Shown here: positions 6,758 to 16,374 of the stretch, one piece after another
Numbering within the stretch: position 1 is the first letter of the stretch
Layout of the letters: the number at the start of each line of letters is the position of its first letter
Origin: a virus
Length of the DNA: 60,147 nucleotides
IMG/VR virus record: IMGVR_UViG_3300017720_000006
Location: 1 to 60,147 of that record
Direction: 5' to 3' (one strand)
Translations under genes and position numbers: made by a program
Notes under the pieces: generated by a model
The model's input: the letters and a program-made list of their open reading frames with translations, nothing else
The model's database searches: none
Told to the model about the DNA's origin: nothing

Positions 6758-9757
6758 ATGCCATTAATAGGTAAGGTTTTAGTACAAGAAAATGCGGTAG
6801 CAGGTAATGCTATTACGGCCACTAAGATAGCAGCTAATGCTGTCACGGCTTCAGAAATAGCAGTTAATGCAATTACACAAGCTGAGTTAGCAACTAATGC
6901 AGTTGGTGCCGCTCAACTACAAGCTACATCAGTAGCAGGGGTTCAAGACAATGCAATCGATGCAGCAGCTATAGCAGCTAATGCAGTAGACTCTAGCGAG
7001 TTAGTTTCAGGAAGTATAGATACAATACATCTATCAACAGGTGCAGTTACAACAGCGAAGATAGGAGCAAACGCAATCACTTCGAGTGAGATAGCTGCCA
7101 ATTCAATAGATACTGCAGAAATAGCAGGTAACGCAGTAGGTAGTACACAACTATCAGCAAACTCTGTAGATTCAGCAGAATTAATTACAGGTTCAATAGA
7201 TACAATACATATTGGAGCTTCACAAGTAACAACAGCAAAAATAGCAAACTTAAATGTTACTACAGGTAAGATAGCAGCTGACGCAGTTACAAGCGCAAAA
7301 ATAGCTGATGATTCAATAGATTCCGAACATTTAGTAGATGGTAGTATAGATACTGCTCACATAGCAGCTAATCAAATTACTAGCGCACTTATAGCTGAAA
7401 ACTCAATTACTGCAAGTGAAATCGCAACTGATGGTGTAGGAGCTTTACAGATAGCTGCTAACTCAGTAGATTCAGCAGAATTAGTAACAGGCTCAATAGA
7501 CACAATACATTTAGGAGCATTACAAGTAACAACAGCAAAGATAGCTAACAACGCTATTACATCGGCAAAAATACCTGCAAATGCAATAGGCTCATCAGAG
7601 ATAGCTGAAAATTCAGTAGACTCAGCAGAGTTAGTAACTGGTAGTATAGATGCAATACATCTTGCAACTGATGCTGTAACAACAGCAAAAATTGGTGCCT
7701 CACAAGTAACTAGTAATGAACTTGCTGATAATTCTGTTACTTCAGCAAAAATAGTAAATGGAGCAGTCAATACAGTAGACCTTGCAGACAATCTAATTAC
7801 AGCGGCTAAAATAGCTGCTAACTCAGTAGACTCAGCAGAACTTGTTTCAGGCAGTATCGATGCAATACACTTAGCTGCAGATGTAGTAAGTGGAGCAAAA
7901 ATTGCAGACGATAGTATCAATTCAGAACACTATGTAGACGGCAGTATTGATACAGCACATATTGCAGACTCAAATGTAACAACAGCAAAGATAGCTGACA
8001 ATGCGATTACAGCAGTAAAGATAGCAGCTAACGCTGTATCATCATCAGAACTAAAATCAGACGCACTTAGTGGACAAACATTTACAGGTAGTGTCAGTTT
8101 TTCAGGTGATGTAGAATTTACAGGAACAACAACAACAGCTTCATCAACAAATACAGTAGTATCAGATAAGTTAATAGAACTAGCAAACGGAGTAACAGGA
8201 ACTCCATCTGGTGACTTAGGTATTGTAATGGAAAGAGGCGACTCAAACAATGTATTTATTGGTTGGGATGAAAGTGCAGACAGAGTAAGATTTGCAACTA
8301 CAACAGCAACAGGTGCATCGACTGGAGACTTATCTCTTACAAATGCAAATATACAAGCAGGTAGACTTTACGGAGATGTAACAGGTGCGTTAACAGGTAA
8401 TGCAGATACAGCTACAGCTTTAGCAACAAATAGAGCTTTCTCTCTAACAGGAGATGTAACTGCTTCAGGTGTGAACTTCAATGGTTCAGCTGGAGTCGCT
8501 CTAGCAACAAGTCTAGCCGCCAACTCAGTAGACTCAGCAGAGTTAGTTAGTGGATCAATAGATACAATACATTTAGGAGACTTACAGGTAACTACTGTTA
8601 AGTTAGCAAATAATGCAGTAACAGCTGGTAAGATAGCACAGAATAGTGTAGACAGCGCAGAATTAGTAACTGGTAGTATAGATGGTATACATCTTGCAGG
8701 TAATTCAGTACTAACAGCTAAGATAGCAGCTAACAATGTTACTTCAGCAAAAATTGCAACCGACCAAATAGTATCAAGACATATTGCAGACAACGCTATT
8801 GATAGTGTTGACTTTATTGCAGACGCTCTAATTAACACAGCACAATTAGCTGGTAACTCAGTAGCGACTGCAAAGGTACAAGACAATGCAATCACAAGTG
8901 AAAAAATAGCACAGAATAGTATTCTTACTAAACATATTGACAATGGTCAAGTAGATTCAGCTCAACTAGCGACTGATTCAGTAATATCAAGTAAGATAGC
9001 AGATAATGCTATTAATAGTGTTGCGTTTATATCAAGCGGTCTAATTACATCAGACTTGATAGCAGATGCAACTATTGCAGCAGGAGACTTAGCAGCAAAC
9101 TCAGTAGATTCAGCAGAATTAGTAAGTGGTAGTATAGACACTATACATTTAGGAAACTTACAAGTTACAACAGCTAAACTAGCTGCTGATGCAGTAACAC
9201 AAGCAAAGTTAGCAGATAACTCAGTTGTTACAGCAAATATAGTTGCAGGTAATGTAGATACAACAGAACTAGCAGATGATGCAGTAACAGCAGCTAAGAT
9301 AGATGCAGGGGCTTTAAATCAAACATTTACTGGAACTCAAGTAATACCAACACTTAATGCTACTACAAGATTACAAGCAGATAAGATAGGTATACAAGAT
9401 ACTAACCCACCACAAAAACTACACATAGATGAAGTAGCTGGTATGGATGTTGGTACAGGAACATCAGGTGCTACAACAGTATTTACACTAGATTCATTCA
9501 GCGCTTCTATATTTAGAACTGCTAAGTACAATGTACAGGTAACAAATTCAACAGACACAAACTTTCATGCAATAGAAATATTCTTATTCCATGATGGTTC
9601 AACAGTATATTTAACACAGTACGCTTCTATATTTGACAATGGTGCACAAGCAACATTTGATGCAGATATAAGTGGTGGTAATGTAAGGTTAAGAGTAACA
9701 CCAGCAAGTGGTGATACTATGGCATATAAGTTCGTTAGAACAACAATAGAGGTATAA
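6758..9757 (+). CDS. Long tail fibre with decapeptide repeats
   Basis: 999 residues. About residues 10-430 and 590-850 are built of 10-residue units of the type (T/S)AKIA-x-NAIT and SAELVSGSID, with a hydrophobic residue at positions 4 and 9. This should form a long, regular trimeric shaft. Between them (about 440-590) lies a globular domain with SNTVVSDKLIELANG and the RLYGDVTGALTGNADTAT motif common in phage fibres. The C-terminal 130 residues (from LNQTFTGTQVIP) form a non-repetitive beta domain, likely the receptor-binding tip or trimerisation head. No membrane segment. Most probably a long tail fibre. Confidence 0.82.
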   Translation: MPLIGKVLVQENAVAGNAITATKIAANAVTASEIAVNAITQAELATNAVGAAQLQATSVAGVQDNAIDAAAIAANAVDSSELVSGSIDTIHLSTGAVTTAKIGANAITSSEIAANSIDTAEIAGNAVGSTQLSANSVDSAELITGSIDTIHIGASQVTTAKIANLNVTTGKIAADAVTSAKIADDSIDSEHLVDGSIDTAHIAANQITSALIAENSITASEIATDGVGALQIAANSVDSAELVTGSIDTIHLGALQVTTAKIANNAITSAKIPANAIGSSEIAENSVDSAELVTGSIDAIHLATDAVTTAKIGASQVTSNELADNSVTSAKIVNGAVNTVDLADNLITAAKIAANSVDSAELVSGSIDAIHLAADVVSGAKIADDSINSEHYVDGSIDTAHIADSNVTTAKIADNAITAVKIAANAVSSSELKSDALSGQTFTGSVSFSGDVEFTGTTTTASSTNTVVSDKLIELANGVTGTPSGDLGIVMERGDSNNVFIGWDESADRVRFATTTATGASTGDLSLTNANIQAGRLYGDVTGALTGNADTATALATNRAFSLTGDVTASGVNFNGSAGVALATSLAANSVDSAELVSGSIDTIHLGDLQVTTVKLANNAVTAGKIAQNSVDSAELVTGSIDGIHLAGNSVLTAKIAANNVTSAKIATDQIVSRHIADNAIDSVDFIADALINTAQLAGNSVATAKVQDNAITSEKIAQNSILTKHIDNGQVDSAQLATDSVISSKIADNAINSVAFISSGLITSDLIADATIAAGDLAANSVDSAELVSGSIDTIHLGNLQVTTAKLAADAVTQAKLADNSVVTANIVAGNVDTTELADDAVTAAKIDAGALNQTFTGTQVIPTLNATTRLQADKIGIQDTNPPQKLHIDEVAGMDVGTGTSGATTVFTLDSFSASIFRTAKYNVQVTNSTDTNFHAIEIFLFHDGSTVYLTQYASIFDNGAQATFDADISGGNVRLRVTPASGDTMAYKFVRTTIEV
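6800..9310 (+). repeat. Decapeptide-coding (30-base) repeats in the 999-aa fibre
   Basis: About 70 imperfect 30-base units in two blocks, roughly 6800-8060 and 8515-9310. A higher-order unit containing SVDSAEL(V/I)xGSID recurs at least eight times, with two EH(L/Y)VDGSIDTAHIA variants. Codon variation between units is high. Block edges are approximate. Confidence 0.8.
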
Positions 9758-9758
9758 A

Positions 9759-9980
9759 ATGGGACAAAAATTAGATTTCAACATCGAGGACTCAGGACTT
9801 AAAATTGATGGTACAGATACTATCGATGCAAGTAGAAACTTTGAAGGAGCAGTAGCTACTGGAAAAATTACTAGTGGTACTATCGCATCCGCAAGATTAC
9901 CTATGACTATAACAACAACTGCTCCAACAAATACCAGTGGTACATCAAGTGGGCATATTTGGTTTGTATATTCGAGTTAA
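9759..9980 (+). CDS. Small tail-associated protein
   Basis: 73 residues. It starts GQKLDFNIEDSGLKIDGTDT and contains EGAVATGKITSGTIASARLP, the same ITSGTI-A-ARL pattern as the end of tail-fibre shafts and of the first gene in this window. It ends GHIWFVYSS. It lies one base after the long fibre and three bases before the giant Thr-rich protein, so it may be a joint or cap between fibres. Family not recognised. Confidence 0.65.
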   Translation: MGQKLDFNIEDSGLKIDGTDTIDASRNFEGAVATGKITSGTIASARLPMTITTTAPTNTSGTSSGHIWFVYSS

Positions 9981-9983
9981 TAG

Positions 9984-12900
9984 ATGGCAATATATGTTAA
10001 TGACAGTGGAACACTTCGTCAAATCTCTTTTCTGGCCGTTAATGACAGCGGTACTATCAGAAGAGTCAATGAAGTATACGTAAACGATGGAGGCTCTCTA
10101 GCAGGGCCATTCACTGTTACGCATGAAACTTCAAGGAATACAGCAACTTCTACTAGTACAATAAGCGGTACTAGAGAGACTGCCTTCTCTACAACCACAA
10201 CATTTAACACAACACAAAGTACTCTTACTACTTTTGATACAAGTAGAACTACTACATTTAATACAGGTAATACTACTGAGACAAGTAGAACAACAGCATT
10301 TAATACAACAACTGCATTTACAACTACTACCTTATTCTCAACAACCACTGTATTTAATACTACGCAAAGTACTACAACTGCTTTTAATACTACAACAGCA
10401 TTTACTACAACTACAACATTTAATACAACACAAAGTACTACAACTGCGTTCAATACAACAACTGCCTATACAACTACAACTACATTTAATACTACACAGG
10501 CTACTACTACTGCATTTAATACAACGACTGCATTTACAACTACTACTACTTACAATACAACACAAAGTACCACAACAGCGTATACTACTACTACCACATT
10601 TAATACAACAACAACTTATAATACATCGCAAGGTACTACTACTGCATTTAATACAACGACTGCATTCACTACAACTACTGTATTTAATACTACACAGGCG
10701 ACTACTACTGCGTTTACGACTACTACTACATTTAATACAACAACAACATTTAATACTTCGCAGTCAACAACAACAGCGTTTACGACTACTACTACATTTA
10801 ATACAACAACAACATTTAATACTTCACAGTCAACAACAACTGCATTTACAACTACAACTGCATTTAACACAACAACAACATTTAATACTAGTCAAAGCAC
10901 AGAAACTGCATTTACAACTACAACTGCATTTGCAACAACAACAGTATTTGCAACTACAAAAAGTACAACAACTGCCTATAATACCACAACGACTTACACT
11001 ACTTCATATGACACAGTGATAAGTACTAGTAGGAATACTTCTTTTGCTACAAACACAGCAAGAAATACAAATACATCGCAGTCAACAAGTTACAGTACTA
11101 CATTTACAACAAGCACTGCTTATATAGATAATACATCACAAGCTACAAATACTGCTAGAAGTACAAATACATCGCAGTCAACAAGTTTCAATACTACATT
11201 TACAACAACTACAGCTTATCAGGATAACACTTCATTTGCTACAAGTAGAACAACTACATTTGCAACGAACACAACATTCGCAACAAATACGACATTTACT
11301 ACAACGACTGCATATCAAGATAATACCAGTTTTGCTACAAGTAGAACAACGACATTTACTACCACAACAACATTTGGTACTGCAACTATATTTACAACGA
11401 CAACAGCATATCAAGATAATACCAGCTTTGCAACTAGTAGAACAACAACATTTGCTACAAATACAACTTTTGCAACAACTACTACATTTACAACAACAAC
11501 GGCATATCAAGATAATACAAGTTTTGCTACTACAAGAACAACAACATTTGCTACGAATACTACATTCGCAACAACAACAACATTTGCTACGACAACAGCG
11601 TATCAAGATAACACTAGCTTTGCAACAACAAGGACTACAACATTTACTACTGCAACAGCGTATCAAGATAACACTAGCTTTGCGACAAGTAGAACAACTA
11701 CCTTTACAACTGCAACTGCGTATGTAGATAATACTTCATTTACAACTGCTTATATAGATAATACATCACAAGGCACAAGTAGAAATACAAACACAGCAAG
11801 AATAACAGCATATGTAGATAACACAACATTTGCAACATCTACAAGTTATACTACTACACAAGCAACAAATACAAGTAGGTCAACAGGCTTTACTAACTCT
11901 ACAGCCTATAATACTACACAAGCAACAAACACAAGTAGATCAACAGGGTTTACTAACTCTACGGCCTATAATACTTCACAAGCAACAAATACAAGTAGGT
12001 CAACAGGGTTTACAAATAATACTAATACTTCTAGAAACACAAACACATCAAGGAATACGTCCTTCGCTACAAACACATCTAGAAATACTGCTTTTTCAGG
12101 CGCTACGAATACTTCAAGAATTACTACTTACATTACAATGTATCTAGAACTAGAAGAAGATTCTGAAGGAGAAGAGTACACACAAACCTCATATGTAAAC
12201 ACTTCAAGAAGTACTGGATTTACAAACAACACATCAGGTTCAAGAAGTACTGGGTTTACAAATAATACAAGTAGATCAACTTCATTTACAAACGCCACTT
12301 CATTTACAAATAGTACTAACACCTCTAGAATTACAGCATATATAGATAACACAAGTTTCGGAACTTCTAGAAATACGAACACAAGTAGAATAACAGCGTA
12401 CATAGATAATACGTCTTTTGGTACATCAAGAAATACTAATACAAGTAGAATAACAGCGTACATAGATAATACCTCTTTTGGTACATCAAGAAATACTAAT
12501 ACAAGTAGAATAACAGCGTATGTAGATAATACCTCTTTTGCTACAACAAGAAACACAAACACTACTCAGTCTACAAATACAAGTAGGTCAACAGGGTTTA
12601 CAAACTCTACTGCTTATAATACCTCGTTTGCAACAAATACAAGTAGAACTACTACACAGGCAACAAACACAAGTAGAAATACAAATACAAGTCAGAGTAC
12701 AAGTTACAACACTGTAAGACTATCAAACACATCAAGAAACACAAATACTTCACAGTCAACAAGCTATAACACAGTAAGACTTTCAAACACTGCTAGAAGT
12801 ACAAATACAGCTCAGAGTACTAACACAACTCAAAGCACGAACACATCACAATCAACAAGTTATAACACTGTAAGATTGTCTAATACTGCAAGAAGTACAA

Positions 12901-14375
12901 ATACAGCTCAGAGTACTAACACAACTCAAAGCACAAACACTTCACAGTCAACAAGTTACAATACTGTCAGACTATCGAATACTGCTAGAAGTACTAATAC
13001 TTCTCAGACTACAAATACTTCGCAGTCTACAAATACATCACAGTCAACAAGTTATGACACAGTAAGATTGTCAAACACAGCAAGAAGTACAAATACTACT
13101 CAGTCAACAAATACAACACAGTCTACAAATACTTCACAAAGCACAACTTATAATACAGTTAGACTGTCTAATACTGCACGAAGTACAAATACTACTCAGT
13201 CAACAACAAGAACTACAACATTTACAACAAGTACAGCTTACATAGATAATACATCTTTTGCAACAAATACTGCAAGGAATACAAATACTACTCAGACAAC
13301 GTCAAGAACTACAACATTTACTACATCAACAGCATATGTAGATAATACTTCTCAGTCAACAAGTTATGAGACAGCTTACATTACAAGTAGAATTAGTTCA
13401 AGAGCGACAGGAACAAGTAGAAATACAACAACTACATTTGCTACTTCACAAGGAACAATTACAAGTAGAGCTACTGCATCTGCTAGAGATACAACAACAG
13501 TATTTAATACAGCACAAGCTACACAAACTACTAGAAGTACAGCGTCAAGTAGAGATACAACTACAACATTTAATACTACACAAGCGACTGCCACAAGTAA
13601 GAGTACAGCATCTAGTAGAGATACTACTACAACATTTAATACTACACAAGCTACACAAACTAGTAGAAGTACAGCATCGAGTAGGTCTACAACAACTACA
13701 TTTACTACTTCACAGGGAACTGTTACAACAAGAACTACAGGTACAAGTAAGTCCACAACTACAACATTTAATACAAACACTACTACCGCAACCGATAGAG
13801 GTACTGCATCAAGTAGAGCGACTACTACCACATTTAATACAAATACTACAACAGCCTCTAGTAGAAGTACTGCGTCAAGTAGAGAGACTACCTCAACCTT
13901 CTTAACAGATAGAGGGACAGGATCGAGTAGAGCTACCGAAACAAGTAAAGCTACTACTACTACTTTTGCAACTACTCAAGGAACTGTTACAACAAGAAGT
14001 ACAGGTACAAGTAAGTCTACAACTACAACTTTTGAGACTGATAATGTAACCGCATCAAGTAGAAGTACAGCATCGTCAAGAAGCACTGAAACTTCAAGAA
14101 CAACTGCATTTGATACTACTACAGGATTTGAAACAAGCAAAACAACAACTTTTGGTACAGATAGAACTACAACTACAACATTTAATACTAATAGAACTAC
14201 TGATACCACGGTCACGACCGACCACTTAACCACAACTGTGTTCCTAACAAATACAGTTGTATACGAAAGAACAACTGCCTCTCAGGCGGGTACTCTGTTT
14301 GACACAGAGGTATCAAGCCTTGACAACTACGGATTCTCCTTCTGGGATGGCTCACAATGGAGTGAAAGCAACTAG
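9984..14375 (+). CDS. Giant Thr/Ser/Asn-rich hexapeptide-repeat fibre
   Basis: 1463 residues. The N-terminal 45 residues contain three VNDSGT/VNDGGS motifs (IYVNDSGTLRQIS, AVNDSGTIRRVN, VYVNDGGSL), a small attachment domain seen in phage tail proteins. From about residue 55 to 1420 the protein is low complexity with a period of six: first TTTTFNT-type units, then DNTSFATSRTTTF, NTSRSTGFTNST, NTSRNTNTSQST and finally TASSRDTTTTFNTTQ units. An aromatic residue (F/Y) recurs every six or twelve positions. An acidic LELEEDSEGEEY insert lies near residue 718. The last 30 residues (SLDNYGFSFWDGSQWSESN region) are non-repetitive. No stop interrupts the frame, so it is a real gene. Probably a very long beta-structured fibre; function unknown. 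Confidence 0.8.
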   Translation: MAIYVNDSGTLRQISFLAVNDSGTIRRVNEVYVNDGGSLAGPFTVTHETSRNTATSTSTISGTRETAFSTTTTFNTTQSTLTTFDTSRTTTFNTGNTTETSRTTAFNTTTAFTTTTLFSTTTVFNTTQSTTTAFNTTTAFTTTTTFNTTQSTTTAFNTTTAYTTTTTFNTTQATTTAFNTTTAFTTTTTYNTTQSTTTAYTTTTTFNTTTTYNTSQGTTTAFNTTTAFTTTTVFNTTQATTTAFTTTTTFNTTTTFNTSQSTTTAFTTTTTFNTTTTFNTSQSTTTAFTTTTAFNTTTTFNTSQSTETAFTTTTAFATTTVFATTKSTTTAYNTTTTYTTSYDTVISTSRNTSFATNTARNTNTSQSTSYSTTFTTSTAYIDNTSQATNTARSTNTSQSTSFNTTFTTTTAYQDNTSFATSRTTTFATNTTFATNTTFTTTTAYQDNTSFATSRTTTFTTTTTFGTATIFTTTTAYQDNTSFATSRTTTFATNTTFATTTTFTTTTAYQDNTSFATTRTTTFATNTTFATTTTFATTTAYQDNTSFATTRTTTFTTATAYQDNTSFATSRTTTFTTATAYVDNTSFTTAYIDNTSQGTSRNTNTARITAYVDNTTFATSTSYTTTQATNTSRSTGFTNSTAYNTTQATNTSRSTGFTNSTAYNTSQATNTSRSTGFTNNTNTSRNTNTSRNTSFATNTSRNTAFSGATNTSRITTYITMYLELEEDSEGEEYTQTSYVNTSRSTGFTNNTSGSRSTGFTNNTSRSTSFTNATSFTNSTNTSRITAYIDNTSFGTSRNTNTSRITAYIDNTSFGTSRNTNTSRITAYIDNTSFGTSRNTNTSRITAYVDNTSFATTRNTNTTQSTNTSRSTGFTNSTAYNTSFATNTSRTTTQATNTSRNTNTSQSTSYNTVRLSNTSRNTNTSQSTSYNTVRLSNTARSTNTAQSTNTTQSTNTSQSTSYNTVRLSNTARSTNTAQSTNTTQSTNTSQSTSYNTVRLSNTARSTNTSQTTNTSQSTNTSQSTSYDTVRLSNTARSTNTTQSTNTTQSTNTSQSTTYNTVRLSNTARSTNTTQSTTRTTTFTTSTAYIDNTSFATNTARNTNTTQTTSRTTTFTTSTAYVDNTSQSTSYETAYITSRISSRATGTSRNTTTTFATSQGTITSRATASARDTTTVFNTAQATQTTRSTASSRDTTTTFNTTQATATSKSTASSRDTTTTFNTTQATQTSRSTASSRSTTTTFTTSQGTVTTRTTGTSKSTTTTFNTNTTTATDRGTASSRATTTTFNTNTTTASSRSTASSRETTSTFLTDRGTGSSRATETSKATTTTFATTQGTVTTRSTGTSKSTTTTFETDNVTASSRSTASSRSTETSRTTAFDTTTGFETSKTTTFGTDRTTTTTFNTNRTTDTTVTTDHLTTTVFLTNTVVYERTTASQAGTLFDTEVSSLDNYGFSFWDGSQWSESN
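10150..14240 (+). repeat. ACA/ACT-rich triplet and 18-base periodic DNA repeats
   Basis: The whole repeat region of the 1463-aa gene is composed of Thr, Ser, Asn, Arg and Phe codons in an 18-base (six-codon) rhythm. Some units repeat almost exactly at the DNA level, for example the TTTGGTACATCAAGAAATAC type near 12420-12500 and the blocks near 12700-13180. Such DNA is prone to recombination and length change, and other frames are open by chance. Confidence 0.85.
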
Positions 14376-14376
14376 A

Positions 14377-14553
14377 ATGGATAAATCACAAGGCGGATTT
14401 GAAACTGATAAAAAGGTTACACCTGAATACCTAAATCGAAAGATGGAAAGTATGATGCATGCACTGTACGACAGTATCGAGCATCAAGAAAAACGAATGA
14501 GAAACTTAGAGCAACAAATATTTGAGCTAAAGAATGCCAAGCATCAAAGTTAA
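14377..14553 (+). CDS. Small coiled-coil protein
   Basis: 58 residues from ATG 14377, one base after the fibre stop (CTAGAATGG). The sequence DKSQGGFETDKKVTPEYLNR is followed by a clear heptad-like stretch rich in Met, Glu and Gln (SIEHQEKRMRNLEQQIFELK). It could be a fibre chaperone or assembly scaffold, or an adaptor. It overlaps the start of the next gene by 20 bases. An in-frame start at 14257 would lie within the fibre gene and is unlikely. Confidence 0.65.
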   Translation: MDKSQGGFETDKKVTPEYLNRKMESMMHALYDSIEHQEKRMRNLEQQIFELKNAKHQS

Positions 14554-15433
14554 AGGAAAATTAGAAGCTCTAACAATAAATGAGTCGCTAGGAGATATAC
14601 CTACTCATTTTATGAAGTCAGGTTCTTGTTATAGACCAACAAGTGACTTGGAAGGATTAGAAGAATTTAAGGAAAGAATTATACCTAAACAGTATCGTGG
14701 TTCTCCTTTTCAGTATGATATTTGGTTTAACACTAATACATTAAACACTGTTCATAAATGGTTATACACAGATTTTTTAGGTAATGGTATACTGGTCAAA
14801 ACACCAAGTATAAAAATTAATGATAAGTTAATGATATCTATTGTTGATAACCCAGATGTAAAAATAGATTATGATAGATGTAATAAAATTATTAACAACT
14901 TTCATAACAAATATACTCTAACAGGAAATCAAAAATATTATGATAAAGTAATATTTTTACCAGGCAGTAACTTATTGTCTAAAGGTAAGTGTGTTCATTG
15001 GGGTAGAGTAAGACGAGCAATCGAGGAGGGGTTTGTAATTAAACCTCATCCTATTACTCAGAAAATATGGGTAGCAAAGATGAAAAAAGATTTTGGAGAT
15101 GAGAACGTACTCGATCCAAAAGAAGGAGGTTTTGAACTTCTTGCAAATTGCACTCACTGTGCCACAATGCCGAATAGTGAAATGGGAATGATGGCACTAA
15201 TGTTAGACAAGCAGTTAAGTATGGTATCACATACAAAAGAGGATAGAGAGAAGGCTCTCTTGACTTACGAAAGCATTTACTTTGCGATAGCAAATACAAA
15301 TGCAAAAGAATCGCTGATGAAATTATTCTCAGCAAGGAACTCAGGCATTATATTCAATTTTGACGAAGATGCAGAGACAAGAATGGAAATGTTCCTAAAT
15401 AACTTTTGGGGCATGAAGGTAATAAACGGATGA
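14534..15433 (+). CDS. Probable glycosyltransferase-like (capsule/teichoic type) protein
   Basis: 299 residues, no membrane segment. The segment FVIKPHPITQKIWVAKMKKD, followed by LLANCTHCATMPNSEMGMMAL, resembles the C-terminal half of GT-B enzymes of the capsule or CDP-glycerol glycerophosphotransferase type (K-x-H-P-x-T, then a Ser/Glu region that binds the nucleotide). The N-terminal half is not recognised. It is translationally coupled to the next gene (ATGA overlap). In this position after the fibres it may decorate virion fibres or change host surface sugars. Family is tentative. Confidence 0.6.
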   Translation: MPSIKVKGKLEALTINESLGDIPTHFMKSGSCYRPTSDLEGLEEFKERIIPKQYRGSPFQYDIWFNTNTLNTVHKWLYTDFLGNGILVKTPSIKINDKLMISIVDNPDVKIDYDRCNKIINNFHNKYTLTGNQKYYDKVIFLPGSNLLSKGKCVHWGRVRRAIEEGFVIKPHPITQKIWVAKMKKDFGDENVLDPKEGGFELLANCTHCATMPNSEMGMMALMLDKQLSMVSHTKEDREKALLTYESIYFAIANTNAKESLMKLFSARNSGIIFNFDEDAETRMEMFLNNFWGMKVING

Positions 15434-16374
15434 TAGAATTAGTAACAACATATAAGAAAGATTGGACATTTTTCACCTTAGCTTCCCTACTTGATAAGTC
15501 AGGGTTTCGCTTACATTTATTTATACATAAAGAAGATTGGGTAGAAAAAGAAGTCCAATGGATGATAAACAATTTTGATAACATTAAAATCTACGAATCT
15601 TGGTGGAGGGAAGAACACATCTCTAGAATGACATTCCATCTAAAAGATCATTGGAAAGATAAAGGTGGACTTGCAAAGAGAATGGTCGTATGGTATGGTA
15701 ACAGAATCTTCAATAGACCTATTGATGAAGGAGACATACCACCAGCAGAGTTTTTCAAAAGCTCACTTTCATTTTTAAGTAGAGAATTAGTATTCGATAA
15801 AAGTCATTTGAAGAACTACTATGGAATATTGAATATAGCAACCCAAACACATCAAAGAATACCACTAGTAGATAAATCAATGGTCATCTTAAACTATGAC
15901 AAACTCGCTGAGTTTCATGATAAAGATTTATTTTTTATTGACCAAAAGCTACCACCAAATCAAGGCAGACGCCCTCGTATAGATACTAAACTTATAGCAT
16001 GTAATGACCGTGCTTTCTTTGAAGCACTTACTTTTTACAAGCACTCATGGTCACCGCTATATGTAAATGGAAAGGTAGATGTACTTATCGAATTAGATGC
16101 AGTAGGAGCAAAAGAATTACTAGACTATAATGTCATGTTAAGAAAATCCTGGACTATAGATGTAAAACATGAACACTTAGCACTTCAGTATATATACTTA
16201 CAAACAGGACTGCAACTAGCTGTACCATGGGATTGTTATACTTCATTGATAGATAAGATTCCTATGAATTTTAGAAACGCTAGATTAAATGATGTATTGC
16301 TCACTAAGACAGCGAAACAAAAATCAACAGCAGGAAAGTTAGTAGAAAGAGGTTTCTACTTAGGAAAGGTCTAG
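15430..16374 (+). CDS. Unknown protein, last plus-strand gene
   Basis: 314 residues from ATG 15430, overlapping the previous stop (ATGA); an earlier in-frame start at 15406 is less likely. It begins MIELVTTYKKDWTFFTLASL, which resembles a glycosyltransferase first beta strand and helix, but no clear donor motif follows. Predicted alpha/beta, soluble, no Cys cluster. It forms a two-gene unit with the GT-like gene upstream. It converges with and overlaps the minus-strand gene that ends at 16360, leaving no room for an ordinary terminator. Confidence 0.65.
   Translation: MIELVTTYKKDWTFFTLASLLDKSGFRLHLFIHKEDWVEKEVQWMINNFDNIKIYESWWREEHISRMTFHLKDHWKDKGGLAKRMVVWYGNRIFNRPIDEGDIPPAEFFKSSLSFLSRELVFDKSHLKNYYGILNIATQTHQRIPLVDKSMVILNYDKLAEFHDKDLFFIDQKLPPNQGRRPRIDTKLIACNDRAFFEALTFYKHSWSPLYVNGKVDVLIELDAVGAKELLDYNVMLRKSWTIDVKHEHLALQYIYLQTGLQLAVPWDCYTSLIDKIPMNFRNARLNDVLLTKTAKQKSTAGKLVERGFYLGKV

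Noticed and set aside
10019-13905. Many open frames (Val-rich and Cys-rich on the minus strand, Leu/Gln/His-rich on the plus strand) within the 1463-aa fibre gene
   Set aside because: They mirror the ACA/ACT-rich 18-base periodic DNA and have unnatural composition; the Thr-rich frame has proper N- and C-terminal domains and neighbours.
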